This document shows, in pieces, positions 1 through 8,774 of a DNA stretch of 64,000 nucleotides (position 1 is the first letter of the stretch; each line of letters starts with the position of its first letter). Below the pieces are notes generated by a model. That model was given only the letters and a program-made list of their open reading frames with translations, did not search any database and was not told the origin of the DNA. This DNA is from G963668605 sp963793625 (GTDB lineage: Bacteria; Acidobacteriota; Terriglobia; Bryobacterales; Bryobacteraceae), in assembly GCA_963793625.1 (NCBI GenBank), contig CAWCAT010000030.1, forward strand, positions 248,001 through 312,000, given 5' to 3'. The position numbers and the translations under genes are program-made.

Positions 1-1067
1 TGCTGAAGTACGTTCGTTTGCGACACGGTCAAATCTTGCTGGCGGGCAGCCACTTCGGCCTCCGCACGAACAATTTCAATCGGAGCCAAGGTCCCGATTT
101 CTACCTGTTTCTTGTTGTCACCGTAGAGCTTTACGGCAAGGTCAAGGGCTTTTTGCTTCACCTTGACGTCTTCGTTGAAGCTGACCAGATCCCAATACAG
201 GTTAATCACGGAAGTTACCGTCGCGATCACCTGCTGCTTGAAGACCAGATCCGAGACCTTTAAGTTGTTCGTAGCGATCCGGATAAAGCGGTTGTTCACC
301 GCCCGGCCGAAGCCCTGCAACAGGGGTTGGGTAATCTGGAGGTTGAAGTCTGAGGTCGTGGCCGGATTGAAATCCGAGCGGTTTGAACTGGTGCTCTGAT
401 TGCGGTTGTTCAAACCCAGCGATGCCTGCGTACCGGTCAGGAACCCTTGACTGATTCCGAAGTTGTAGCCGGAAGTTTCGGAGACAACCGAAGAACTACC
501 TACGATGAACGAGTTCAACTGCGGAGCGCTAAAGTGGCCCCAGTTGATCTGGCTCGTGAAGACGGGGTCCAGACTGGGAACTGATGTTCCGGTGGCCGCC
601 GCCGCTGTGACAGTCGTCTGTTGCACGAGATTGGATCCGCTGGTCGAAGTGCCGCCGGCACTGCTGGGACCCTGCGTCACGCTGGAAGTGCGAATTGAAG
701 TGATTCCGCCCGCCTTGGCACGGTTCACGTCGGAACGCGCCAATTCCGGACCGTAACGCGCGATCTCGATATCAAGATTGTTCTCAATCGCGAGCGCGAT
801 TGCATCGCGCAGCGACAGATAGATCTGCCCGGCGCGCATCAATTCTTCTAGTCTTCCGGAGTTCGCCAGCCTGACAGGCGCGACATCTCTCGCCTGATAA
901 GGCGTGGTCACCTTGCTGTGCCACGTCTTCTCTGGGAATGTCACGGATCCCGCGGGGCTGGTGGGTGACGTCACTGCCGGACCTGCACCCGGCGCCTGTT
1001 GCGCCATTGCCGGCATTATCATCAGAAGGGTGCAAAGCACGCTAATAAACGGATTTACGCGTCTCAT
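1..1067 (-). CDS. TolC-family outer membrane efflux protein, N-terminal part (runs off the window)
   Basis: The reading frame opens at an ATG at 1067 with AAGGA about 10 bases upstream and continues to the window edge, giving about 355 residues. It starts with a signal peptide (MRRVNPFISVLCTLLMIMPAMA). It then has LSLRDAIALAIENNLDIEIAR, the usual first helix of TolC/OEP proteins, and ends in long helical stretches (DLAVKLYGDNKKQVEIGTLA, then EIVRAEAEVAARQQDLTVS) typical of the OEP coiled coil. TolC-type proteins form the outer-membrane exit duct of tripartite efflux or type I secretion systems. A Ser/Thr/Ala-rich insert of about 60 residues after the first helix is long for the family. The partner pump and membrane-fusion genes would lie outside the window. 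Divergent from pyrE. Confidence 0.85.
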   Translation of the reverse strand, partial: MRRVNPFISVLCTLLMIMPAMAQQAPGAGPAVTSPTSPAGSVTFPEKTWHSKVTTPYQARDVAPVRLANSGRLEELMRAGQIYLSLRDAIALAIENNLDIEIARYGPELARSDVNRAKAGGITSIRTSSVTQGPSSAGGTSTSGSNLVQQTTVTAAAATGTSVPSLDPVFTSQINWGHFSAPQLNSFIVGSSSVVSETSGYNFGISQGFLTGTQASLGLNNRNQSTSSNRSDFNPATTSDFNLQITQPLLQGFGRAVNNRFIRIATNNLKVSDLVFKQQVIATVTSVINLYWDLVSFNEDVKVKQKALDLAVKLYGDNKKQVEIGTLAPIEIVRAEAEVAARQQDLTVSQTNVLQ

Positions 1068-1155
1068 GAGTTCGGATCCTTTTGCGATACAAGTACTACC
1101 GACGAGATCGATTCTCCTTTTGTTCCACTGAATTCTCCATGTTAACAGGCTCGGG

Positions 1156-1172
1156 GGAGCGCTCGACGCTCC
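1156..1172 (+). promoter_or_regulatory. Hairpin upstream of pyrE
   Basis: GGAGCG-CTCGA-CGCTCC forms a perfect 6-bp stem with a 5-base loop, ending 21 bases before the pyrE GTG. No U-tract follows, so it is not a standard terminator. It could be a 5' leader structure or an operator in the shared tolC/pyrE promoter region. Seen in sequence; function unknown. Confidence 0.35.
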
Positions 1173-1193
1173 GCTGCGCTATATTGGCAATTT

Positions 1194-1793
1194 GTGACTA
1201 ACCAAACTGAAGCAGTACTTAATATATTCAGACAGACCGGAGCATACCTGCGCGGCCATTTCCGCCTTACCAGTGGACTGCACAGTTCCGAATATCTGCA
1301 ATCCGCGCTGGTCCTGCAGCACCCTGCCCACGCCGAACAGTTCGGCAAAGACCTGGGTGCGGCATTGCAGGAACTCAATCCAGGACGGAAAATTGACTTT
1401 GTAGCTGCACCGGCGCTGGGAGGACTCATTATCGGCCACGAAGTCGCCCGCGCGCTCGGCGTTCGCTTCATATTTACTGAACGCGGGCCCGACGGCAAAA
1501 TGGTCTTGCGCCGCGGCTTCCAGATCGAACCAGGCGAAACCGGTGTCGTCATCGAAGACGTCATTACGACGGGCGGCAGTTTGGTCGAAATGATGGATAT
1601 CCTGCGCCAGTTAGGCGCGAATATCGTGGCCGGCGGTTCTGTGATTGACCGCAGCGCGGGCAAAGTCGACATCGGTGTTCCCCGTGCAGCTCTCGCCACG
1701 CTTTCTGTTGTCGCCCACAAGCCTGATAGCTGTCCGTTGTGCCAGCAGGGTTTGCCGGTAGTCAAACCGGGTTCCAGACCGACTCCGGCATGA
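1194..1793 (+). CDS. pyrE: Orotate phosphoribosyltransferase
   Basis: A 199-residue type I phosphoribosyltransferase that converts orotate plus PRPP to OMP in de novo pyrimidine synthesis. The PRPP-binding signature VVIEDVITTGGSL sits near residue 120, preceded by FIFTERGPDGKM and AAPALGGLIIGHEVARAL, as in PyrE. The C-terminus has a CPLCQQG motif seen in long PyrE forms. The only good start is GTG at 1194. It has no clear Shine-Dalgarno sequence and lies just after a TATATT box at 1180-1185, so leaderless initiation is possible. The stop overlaps the truA start (ATGA), so the two are probably co-translated. Confidence 0.93.
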   Translation: MTNQTEAVLNIFRQTGAYLRGHFRLTSGLHSSEYLQSALVLQHPAHAEQFGKDLGAALQELNPGRKIDFVAAPALGGLIIGHEVARALGVRFIFTERGPDGKMVLRRGFQIEPGETGVVIEDVITTGGSLVEMMDILRQLGANIVAGGSVIDRSAGKVDIGVPRAALATLSVVAHKPDSCPLCQQGLPVVKPGSRPTPA

Positions 1794-2536
1794 GGCGGAT
1801 CCGCATCACTGTTTCCTACGATGGAAGCAATTACCACGGCTGGCAGGTTCAACCGGACCTGCTCACCATCCAGGGGATTGTCGAAAAGGTACTTGCGGAG
1901 ATCGAGGGCCGGCATACCGATGTGCATGCCTCGGGACGTACCGATGCGGGCGTCCACGCACTGGCGCAGGTAGCCGCTTTCTCCCTTGAAAATCCTATTC
2001 CGGCGGACAATCTGCGGCGGGCAATGAATCGTTTGCTGCCGAAGGATATCCGTGTTCTGGACGCCTGCGAAACACACCCCGATTTCCATCCACGTTTCAA
2101 CGCCCGCGCCAAAACGTACGAATACCGGATTTCGCGTGTTGAAGTTTGTTCGCCGTTTGAGCGGCTCTACGTCCATCACCATCCGTACCCTCTGGATACC
2201 GCCGCCATTATCGAAGCCGCACCGCTGTTTGAAGGCGAACACGATTTCTCAGCATTCGCCGCCAGTGATCCTAAGGACGCTCTGGGCCATTCAAAGGTTA
2301 GGACGATATTCTCGTCCATCGCACGTCTGGATGGCGGCGACCGCCTGATCTATCGGGTTCGTGGCAGCGGATTCCTGAAACATATGGTGCGAAATCTTGT
2401 TGGAACGTTACTCGAAGTAGGGAAGGGAAATCTGAGCCGCGCGGATGTAGAAGCATTCCTTCGTACACCAAACCACATCAAGGCAGGCGCGTCCGTACCT
2501 GCCCGTGGACTGTTTCTGATCTCGGTTGAATACTAA
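1790..2536 (+). CDS. truA: tRNA pseudouridine(38-40) synthase TruA
   Basis: 248 residues, starting at the ATG at 1790 that overlaps the pyrE stop by four bases. A longer in-frame start at 1739 would sit inside pyrE and add residues TruA lacks. TruA isomerises uridines 38-40 in the anticodon stem-loop. The catalytic Asp lies in SGRTDAGVHALAQ. Family motifs RFNARAKTYEYRI, GEHDFSAFA and GSGFLKHMVRNLVGTL are intact. Length and order match bacterial TruA. It ends 6 bp from the stop of the convergent ABC transporter gene. Confidence 0.94.
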   Translation: MRRIRITVSYDGSNYHGWQVQPDLLTIQGIVEKVLAEIEGRHTDVHASGRTDAGVHALAQVAAFSLENPIPADNLRRAMNRLLPKDIRVLDACETHPDFHPRFNARAKTYEYRISRVEVCSPFERLYVHHHPYPLDTAAIIEAAPLFEGEHDFSAFAASDPKDALGHSKVRTIFSSIARLDGGDRLIYRVRGSGFLKHMVRNLVGTLLEVGKGNLSRADVEAFLRTPNHIKAGASVPARGLFLISVEY

Positions 2537-2542
2537 TCACGG

Positions 2543-4381
2543 CTACAGGCTCATGGAATCGCGCGTGTGCTTTGCCGGAGCTGCTTCGGTTTCTTCGATT
2601 TTGTCTCCTTCACCCGGAGCAATAAAGAGATTTTGCTCTAAGCCGTGCTGCCGGGTGTACAGATCCCAGTAGCGGCCACCGGCATTATAGAGTTCGTCGT
2701 GATTGCCGCGTTCGAGTATGCGGCCGTCTTCGACAACCAGAATCTGATCGGCACGGCGGATCGTCGATAACCGGTGGGCGATCACGAATGTGGTGCGGCC
2801 GCGCATCAGGTAAGACAAACCTTCCTGAATTTTCGCCTCAGATTCAGAATCGAGACTGGACGTTGCTTCATCAAGAATTAGAATTCTGGGGTCGGCCAGA
2901 ATGGCGCGCGCAATGGCGACACGTTGGCGCTGTCCGCCCGAGAGCTTAACGCCGCGTTCACCAACCACGGTCTCGTAGCCCAATTCAAACTTCTCTGCGA
3001 ATTCGTTGACGTGCGCAATACGGCAGGCTTCCATGATCTGCTCCTGGCTCGCATCCGGCCGTGCAAACGCGACGTTTTCGCGAATCGTGCCATCGAACAG
3101 GAAGGTTTCCTGCAGCACCACTCCTAGCTGCCCGCGGTAGGAGTTCAGGCGAACGGTCGCCAGGTCTGTGCCGTCCACCAGAATTCTGCCCTCGGTGGGT
3201 TTGTAGAAGGCGGCGACCAGTCCGATGATGGTCGATTTGCCCGATCCTGAAGAACCTACCAGCGCGGTAACCGTGCCCGGTTCCGACACGAAGCTGACAT
3301 CGTGCAGCACTGGTTTGCCGGCTTCATACTCGAAACTGACGTCTTCGAAGCGCAATTCGCCGCTGATGACGCCCATTTCGACTGTGCGCGTCGGATCGGC
3401 ATCTTCGGGCTGCTCGCGCATGACTTCGCGCGTGCGCTCGAGCCCTGCGACCGCCTCAGTAAGCTGTGTGCCGATCGAAACCATTTGAAACGCGGGCGCG
3501 ACCAGGAACGCGAGGAACGCCGTGAATGTGACGAAGCCGCCCAGTGTAAGTGTGCCGGCGAAAATCTGCTTCGCGCCTGCGTACATCACGATGCCGCCAA
3601 CAATGCCGAGTAGCAGCGTCGAGGACAGACTCATCAGCGACATTCCGGTCATCGAACGTAACACGTTGGTGAGCAGCCGCTGCACGCCCTCAGCGAAGAC
3701 ACCAGCCTCGCGCGATTCGGCATGATAGCCCTTCACCACGCGCACTCCGCCGAGTGATTCCGTCAGCCGGCCAGTCACTTCGGCGTTGATCTTTCCACGC
3801 TCCCGGAATATAGGCCGGATCGTTTTAAAAGCGCGCCAGAGAAACAGCGCGAAAATCGACATGAGCACGATCGCGATGCCGGTCAGCAGTGGACTCAGCC
3901 GCACCAGGACAACGAACGCAACCACGGCCGTGATCAAGCCGCCGAGCAATTCCACGAAGCCCGTGCCCACAAGGTTGCGCATGCCTTCGACGTCGTACAT
4001 GATGCGCGATACCAGTGTTCCAGTCTTGTTGGCATCGTAGTAGGAGACGGGCAGGCGGCCTACATGCATCTGCACTTTGCGGCGCAGGTCAGCGATTAGC
4101 TTGTGTGCCGCCTTCGAGAGTAATTGAGTCAGCGTGAACGATGTCAACCCCTGCAGCATGGTCGCACCCAGTACGGTTAGCGCCAGCGGCAGCAGCATTT
4201 CGGGACGGTGTTTCCCGATGATGTCATCGATCAGAAATTTGGTTGACGCCGGCAGGACCAGTCCGGACAATCGATTTATCGCAATCAGCCCAAGGCCCGC
4301 GAGTAACGCGTATCGCCTCGGTTTCACCAGTTCCCAGATATCGGGCAGCATTGCCCGCAGCCGTTCAGATTTTTGATTCAC
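2543..4381 (-). CDS. ABC exporter, fused permease and ATPase (MsbA-like)
   Basis: 612 residues starting at GTG 4381. Residues 1-330 are a six-helix type 1 exporter membrane domain. Residues about 345-585 are the ATPase: Walker A GSSGSGKST, Q-loop VLQETFLFDGTI, signature LSGGQRQRVAIARA, Walker B ILILDEATSSLDSESE, and H-loop FVIAHRLSTI. This is the half-transporter layout of MsbA and bacterial multidrug or lipid flippases, which work as homodimers in the inner membrane. The substrate cannot be read from sequence. A charged tail of about 25 residues follows the ATPase. It stands alone, convergent with truA. Confidence 0.92.
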   Translation of the reverse strand: MNQKSERLRAMLPDIWELVKPRRYALLAGLGLIAINRLSGLVLPASTKFLIDDIIGKHRPEMLLPLALTVLGATMLQGLTSFTLTQLLSKAAHKLIADLRRKVQMHVGRLPVSYYDANKTGTLVSRIMYDVEGMRNLVGTGFVELLGGLITAVVAFVVLVRLSPLLTGIAIVLMSIFALFLWRAFKTIRPIFRERGKINAEVTGRLTESLGGVRVVKGYHAESREAGVFAEGVQRLLTNVLRSMTGMSLMSLSSTLLLGIVGGIVMYAGAKQIFAGTLTLGGFVTFTAFLAFLVAPAFQMVSIGTQLTEAVAGLERTREVMREQPEDADPTRTVEMGVISGELRFEDVSFEYEAGKPVLHDVSFVSEPGTVTALVGSSGSGKSTIIGLVAAFYKPTEGRILVDGTDLATVRLNSYRGQLGVVLQETFLFDGTIRENVAFARPDASQEQIMEACRIAHVNEFAEKFELGYETVVGERGVKLSGGQRQRVAIARAILADPRILILDEATSSLDSESEAKIQEGLSYLMRGRTTFVIAHRLSTIRRADQILVVEDGRILERGNHDELYNAGGRYWDLYTRQHGLEQNLFIAPGEGDKIEETEAAPAKHTRDSMSL

Positions 4382-4477
4382 TTACTTCAGGGTACCGCGG
4401 ACCTTCATTGTGGTACTCCAGTCCGCTAAGCTGAGAGGGGCCGTATGCTGTCTTTTCGGTACCGTGAGGAGCAAAGC

Positions 4478-4761
4478 ATGGAACTCGGCGCGTTTTCGAT
4501 CAGCTTGGCTGTCAAGGATATTGAGGCTTCCAGGCGGTTCTACGAGAAGTTCGGTTTCAAGGTTTTCTCACCTTCAACCCCGGCTGGGACAGCAACGCCC
4601 AGAAGCTCGCCTCTTTCACTGATTTCCGCGAGTTGCAGCGCCAGCTGAAGTCACAAGGAGTGCAGTTGCAACAAGAGGCGGACGAGAGCACAACTGGGCC
4701 GGCCAGCTTCGTCACTGTGGACCCGGATGGAAATCCGATCTTTGTCGATCAGCACGTCTGA
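4478..4761 (+). pseudogene. VOC (glyoxalase-fold) protein with an internal deletion
   Basis: The ATG at 4478 has GAGGA upstream and begins LAVKDIEASRRFYEKFGFKV, the typical VOC-superfamily opening. After KVF at about 4566 the frame is lost. The homologous C-terminal half continues in another frame (LTFNPGWDSNAQKLASFTDF, then FVTVDPDGNPIFVDQHV) to TGA at 4761. Compared with related proteins recalled from memory, roughly 28-30 residues holding the middle strands and a metal ligand are missing. The missing length is not a multiple of three, so this is more than a simple indel. Either the gene is dead or the assembly lost about 85 bases here. The undamaged family is small metal-dependent lyases and resistance proteins; no substrate can be assigned. 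Confidence 0.7.
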
Positions 4762-4784
4762 GCCGGCTCGCCAGGGCCACCAGG

Positions 4785-6674
4785 TCATTGCGCAGCGGTA
4801 TGCTTCACTTCGAAGAGCGTCTTTGTGGCCTTGCGGCGAACAATGATCATCGGTACCTTGTCGGCCGGATTCTTGCCTGGCGCGACTCCTTTGATCAGCA
4901 CCGTCCCGGGTTGTCCTGCGAAATGAAGCGTGAGCGTTGTCTTGCCAACCTGCCACTTCACCCAGAATGAAGCATTGGTTTCCGCGGAAGCCAGTTCCTT
5001 GATGTGCTGATAGCCGTTCTCGCTGCCGAGCGGTTCCGCGCGCGCGGCAAGCGTGACCGAAGTGCTGATGGATCCGGGCACGTGAAAGGCCCAGTCGTAG
5101 ACGTGTTCACTTTCGGAAACGCATTCGAAGCGATCCGCGATTTCACCCTTGGGCGTGACTGTAACTGTGCGCTTCATCTGCACGCCCGGATAGACCCCGT
5201 TAGCCGATGCGCTGAGCGTGGTCGCGCCTTCAGCAATATCCCACTTTTCGAGTTTCCCGTCAGCGTTGCTCTGTGGCTTCTGGTCGACTGAAACCGTATT
5301 GTGCGCAATGGTGCTGCGATACCACTCACGATGCAACGGCACACCGTAGTTGATGGAGCCCGGGTCGAGACCGAGATTAGCCCCACCGCCATGCGTCACC
5401 AGATTCAACTTGTCGGGATGCCCGTGTCCGCCGCCGTGCATTCCAAAACGCATTGCAGCGGCAGTACCGCCACCGCGCAGCATTCCGAAACCGGCATCTT
5501 TCAGCAGGGAACTTGTTTGCGGAATCATTGAACCTGAGGGCGTCTGCTCTGAGCCATTCAACAGCGAAAACAGCGTGTCGCGGCGGCCTTTTGCGGCCAG
5601 GTGCGCATACTCCGGCTTCTTCCAACGCGCGTAGGCAAGTTCGTAAATCGGCGCGAGCAGCATTACGTTACCTCCGCCGTTATCAGCAAAGCCCGGAGGG
5701 TCTCCGTTGGGAAAGGCAAGTGCAAGCGGCGCGTCCCACAGCTTGCTGTAATGCTCGCTGTAGAGATTTGTCCCCTCCAATCGAGCGGCCTCGGCGAGCG
5801 GCCATAGCGCGGACATCGTATAGCTGTGATAACCGAGCGATCCTTCGTACCACAGTCCGTCGGCGGTCACGCCTTTTTCGATCTGCACGCGGAAACCCCG
5901 CAGCGGATCGTCGATGGCTTCACGCACCAGTTCCTTGTTACCAGCGGCATAGCCGGCCAGACCTACAGCGCTATTCTTCCAGCACTGTATGTTGTGGATG
6001 CTCATCTTGTGCTCGCGAATCACGTTGGCTGCTGCAACCAGCAGGTCCTGCTCAATGTGTTTGCGATCCGCTTCGCTCAGCGTATCTCTCACGAGCGCGT
6101 AGCCCCATGCGACGGGGATCAGCCAGACGCTTTCATCGAGCGTCTGCGCCATGATGCGACCCCCGCCCACCCGTTCTTTGTTGTTCACGTCGTGCAGGGG
6201 ATAGGTGGCGTAGCGGTCCGCGTATGCCTTCAAAATTTCGGCGGCGTGTTTTGCAAATTCAGGACGTCCGCTGAAACGATAAGCCAGGCCGCAATCGCGC
6301 ACGGCGGAACTGTTGCGACTATGGACGCCATACAGCACGACGGCATCATAGGGATCGCCGCTGTACTTCTGTCCGCAAGTCGGGCACTTGTGCTCGGTAG
6401 GCGAAACGGTCTGAAGCTTGCTGCCGTCGCGTTTGCAACTGTACCAGTGCGGCCACTGACCGCCACGATCCGGCATTTCCAGCGGGCGCTTGAGCGCGCG
6501 CTCAGCATCGGACATCAATCGATCCAGCGCCGCCTTTGCCCAAGGCAATCTTGCGGCCTTATCTTTCGCCGCTTGAATTTCAGTGCTGCTCACCAGCAGG
6601 TAGTTATCGGCCTTGCTCTGTGCGAGCAGAGGCAGGGCCATTATGAGTAAAATCAGGAACAATGATTGCGGCAT
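4785..6674 (-). CDS. Exported heparinase II/III-family polysaccharide lyase
   Basis: 629 residues with a signal peptide (LFLILLIMALPLLAQSKA). The N-terminal 350 residues are an alpha-helical toroid as in alginate/heparin lyases, with a CKRDGSK...CPTCGQ four-cysteine pair near residues 80-105. The C-terminal half carries the heparinase II/III signature GMHGGGHGHPDKLNLVTHGG, with the conserved His and Asp, followed by HNTVSVDQ. These enzymes cleave uronic-acid-containing polysaccharides by beta-elimination. The exact substrate (alginate, ulvan-like, glycosaminoglycan-like) is not readable. Divergent from the alkaline phosphatase gene with about 55 bp between them. Confidence 0.85.
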   Translation of the reverse strand: MPQSLFLILLIMALPLLAQSKADNYLLVSSTEIQAAKDKAARLPWAKAALDRLMSDAERALKRPLEMPDRGGQWPHWYSCKRDGSKLQTVSPTEHKCPTCGQKYSGDPYDAVVLYGVHSRNSSAVRDCGLAYRFSGRPEFAKHAAEILKAYADRYATYPLHDVNNKERVGGGRIMAQTLDESVWLIPVAWGYALVRDTLSEADRKHIEQDLLVAAANVIREHKMSIHNIQCWKNSAVGLAGYAAGNKELVREAIDDPLRGFRVQIEKGVTADGLWYEGSLGYHSYTMSALWPLAEAARLEGTNLYSEHYSKLWDAPLALAFPNGDPPGFADNGGGNVMLLAPIYELAYARWKKPEYAHLAAKGRRDTLFSLLNGSEQTPSGSMIPQTSSLLKDAGFGMLRGGGTAAAMRFGMHGGGHGHPDKLNLVTHGGGANLGLDPGSINYGVPLHREWYRSTIAHNTVSVDQKPQSNADGKLEKWDIAEGATTLSASANGVYPGVQMKRTVTVTPKGEIADRFECVSESEHVYDWAFHVPGSISTSVTLAARAEPLGSENGYQHIKELASAETNASFWVKWQVGKTTLTLHFAGQPGTVLIKGVAPGKNPADKVPMIIVRRKATKTLFEVKHTAAQ

Positions 6675-6728
6675 CTCACGATGCTATCGCAATTCTGTAT
6701 ATTAAGAGTGCTCTACCTCATTAACACT

Positions 6729-7835
6729 ATGAAGATCACCAAACTGCTCCTGGGATTCGCGGTTAGCGCTGCACTGCTTTCTGCGCAAAAGCCTGCGAAA
6801 AACGTAATCATCTTTCTTGGCGATGCTGCCGGTATTTCTGTGCTGAACGCGGCCAGCATTCACGGCTACAAAGCGCCTCGCAAATTGTTTGTGCAGCGTA
6901 TGCCGAACATCGGCCTGTCGGAAACCTCAGCCGCGAATGGCTGGGTGACGGACTCGGCAGCCGGAATGACCGCGATCGTTACTGGTCAGAAGGTGAACAA
7001 TGGCGCGCTATCTGAAACCCCTGACGGCAAACCGCTGAAGACGATTCTCGAATACGCCGAAGAACGTGGACTCGCGACGGGTGTGGTCTCCAACAGTGCG
7101 ATGTCGGATGCAACCCCGGCCGCCTGCTACGCAAACGCGAGCAGTCGCAAGAAAACGGGCGAAATCTTCCAGCAGGTTTGGAAGCCGCGCTTCGGCGATG
7201 GTGTAGACGTGATCATCGGACCGGGTCGCAAGAACATTACCGCTTCTCTGCTCGAGATGGGCGTCGACCTGGACAAGAGTCTTGTCGCTAGCGGTCGCGC
7301 AATCTATCCATCCGCTGCGGCCGTTCCAAAAGACGCGCGCCGCGCAGTCGCGCTATTTGATGGTTCTGATTTCGATTTAGGCGAAGCCGCCGACAAGGCC
7401 ATCGAGATCCTCTCGAAGAGTCCGAAGGGCTTTTTCCTGATGGTGGAATGTGACCTGCACACCGACAACCCGCAGCGTGGTCTCGATCGTACAGTAGCGT
7501 TTGACAAGTACATCGAGAAGGTTGCTGGTCGTATGCCGAAAGACACGCTGATCATTTTCGTCGCCGATCATTCCTTTGATTTCCGCCTGCGCGGCGGAAA
7601 GACGGGCGAGGCGATCACGCTGCCCGCATCGAGCAAACCGAAGATCGACCCGGCCGTGCCGCCTGTGAAAACTGACGCACGCGTCGATGGCGGTCATACC
7701 GGAGAGGAAGTTCTGGTAGCTGCGCAAGGTCCTGGATCCGAACGCGTCAAAGGCTACCTCGCGAATACAGATCTGTTTCGCATCATGCTGGCCGCATACG
7801 GCTGGAGCGAGCAGACTCAGAAGGCATCGCGTTAA
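6729..7835 (+). CDS. Secreted alkaline phosphatase
   Basis: 368 residues using the ATG at 6729, which puts a signal peptide (MKITKLLLGFAVSAALLSA) at the very N-terminus; an upstream start at 6666 would bury it. The alkaline phosphatase fold is marked by NVIIFLGDAAG (metal Asp), VTDSAAGMTA (nucleophilic Ser region), MVECDLHTDNP, IIFVADHS (Asp-His pair) and VDGGHTGEEVLV (metal His). It hydrolyses phosphomonoesters outside the cytoplasm. It is followed after 8 bp by a metallophosphoesterase, which suggests a two-gene phosphate-release operon. The sequence is shorter than E. coli PhoA and closer to the compact bacterial forms. Confidence 0.88.
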   Translation: MKITKLLLGFAVSAALLSAQKPAKNVIIFLGDAAGISVLNAASIHGYKAPRKLFVQRMPNIGLSETSAANGWVTDSAAGMTAIVTGQKVNNGALSETPDGKPLKTILEYAEERGLATGVVSNSAMSDATPAACYANASSRKKTGEIFQQVWKPRFGDGVDVIIGPGRKNITASLLEMGVDLDKSLVASGRAIYPSAAAVPKDARRAVALFDGSDFDLGEAADKAIEILSKSPKGFFLMVECDLHTDNPQRGLDRTVAFDKYIEKVAGRMPKDTLIIFVADHSFDFRLRGGKTGEAITLPASSKPKIDPAVPPVKTDARVDGGHTGEEVLVAAQGPGSERVKGYLANTDLFRIMLAAYGWSEQTQKASR

Positions 7836-7843
7836 CATTCGGC

Positions 7844-8770
7844 ATGCGCTCTCGAAGAGAACTGGTCCGATTAATCCTGCCGCTGTTGGCTTGCGGCGTT
7901 GCTTGTGCGGCTGAGGCTTTTCAGGATTTCGTACACATCTCCGACACGCATGTGATGGAACTCTCTGCGGTCCATCCGAAGATCCGAACGGCGCGGCAGC
8001 ATTTCAACGGTTCCAGCGCCAGTCTTCCGCTTGCGTTGAAGCATTTGAATGGTGCGGCGTTCGTTGTTTTCACGGGCGATCTGATCGATTCCTACAGCTT
8101 TGACGGAGCTACCGCTGAGGTCGTGTATGGGCAAATCGACGTCTTCAAATCCATCTACACAGCCAGTCCCTTGCCAGTGTTTGCGGCATTGGGGAACCAC
8201 GACGTGCAGCGCTATCGGCTGCAGGCGGATAAGCCTGCGCCACGGGGTGATCAGTCTGTGTCCGCGGACGCTCGCCGCGCATGGACGGAGGCGCTGAGTT
8301 GCTTTCGCGATGGTACATACTACTCGTTCCGAAAGCAGGTTGGCGCGACGGAGTACGCATTTCTCGTGCTGGACAATGGCGAGAGTTCCACTAAGAATCC
8401 GGACTATGCGGAGCAGCAATCGCGCTGGCTGAAGCAGCAACTTGCCGCAAATCGCGAGCGCTCGGTAATTCTTGTGATGCACATTCCATTGCAGGAGGAC
8501 TCGGCTTCGGGATGGATCAGGAAGGCAATACTCGATGCGGAAAACGTTGTGCTCGCCCTGGCAGGGCACCGGCACTCCGACGCAGTGGAAGAAGTGGAAG
8601 TCGGCAATCGCCGCCTGATTCAGGTCCGAACCGCGGCTTTTGGAGTAAACGATAAGAACGTGCGGCGGATCCGGCTGCTGGAAAATCGGATCGAAGTCTC
8701 GGCCACCGCACACCCCGAACAACTGATCAAGACGGTCGCGCTCCTGGTGCCAGCAGGGGCTCGACCGTAA
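7844..8770 (+). CDS. Exported calcineurin-like metallophosphoesterase
   Basis: 308 residues with a short signal peptide ending near CAAEA. All metal-binding blocks are present: HISDTHV (DxH), VFTGDLID (GDxxD), ALGNHDVQ (GNHD), ILVMHIPLQ (H) and LALAGHRHSD (GHxH). These proteins hydrolyse phosphomono- or diesters with a dinuclear metal centre. Its position 8 bp after the alkaline phosphatase suggests joint expression and a shared role in extracytoplasmic phosphorus release. The substrate (nucleotide, phospholipid or cyclic diester) is not determinable. Convergent with the TonB-dependent receptor. Confidence 0.85.
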   Translation: MRSRRELVRLILPLLACGVACAAEAFQDFVHISDTHVMELSAVHPKIRTARQHFNGSSASLPLALKHLNGAAFVVFTGDLIDSYSFDGATAEVVYGQIDVFKSIYTASPLPVFAALGNHDVQRYRLQADKPAPRGDQSVSADARRAWTEALSCFRDGTYYSFRKQVGATEYAFLVLDNGESSTKNPDYAEQQSRWLKQQLAANRERSVILVMHIPLQEDSASGWIRKAILDAENVVLALAGHRHSDAVEEVEVGNRRLIQVRTAAFGVNDKNVRRIRLLENRIEVSATAHPEQLIKTVALLVPAGARP

Positions 8771-8774
8771 CGAA

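Noticed and set aside
1142..2242. 366-codon minus-strand frame opposite pyrE and truA
   Set aside because: It is antisense to two clearly recognised genes with intact motifs, and its composition is what high-GC shadow frames give.
5826..6650. 274-codon plus-strand frame opposite the heparinase-like gene
   Set aside because: No protein-like motifs; the minus strand carries a full lyase with signal peptide and active-site block.
7871..8722. 283-codon minus-strand frame opposite the metallophosphoesterase
   Set aside because: All five metal-binding motifs of the plus-strand gene are intact; the antisense frame has no recognisable domain.
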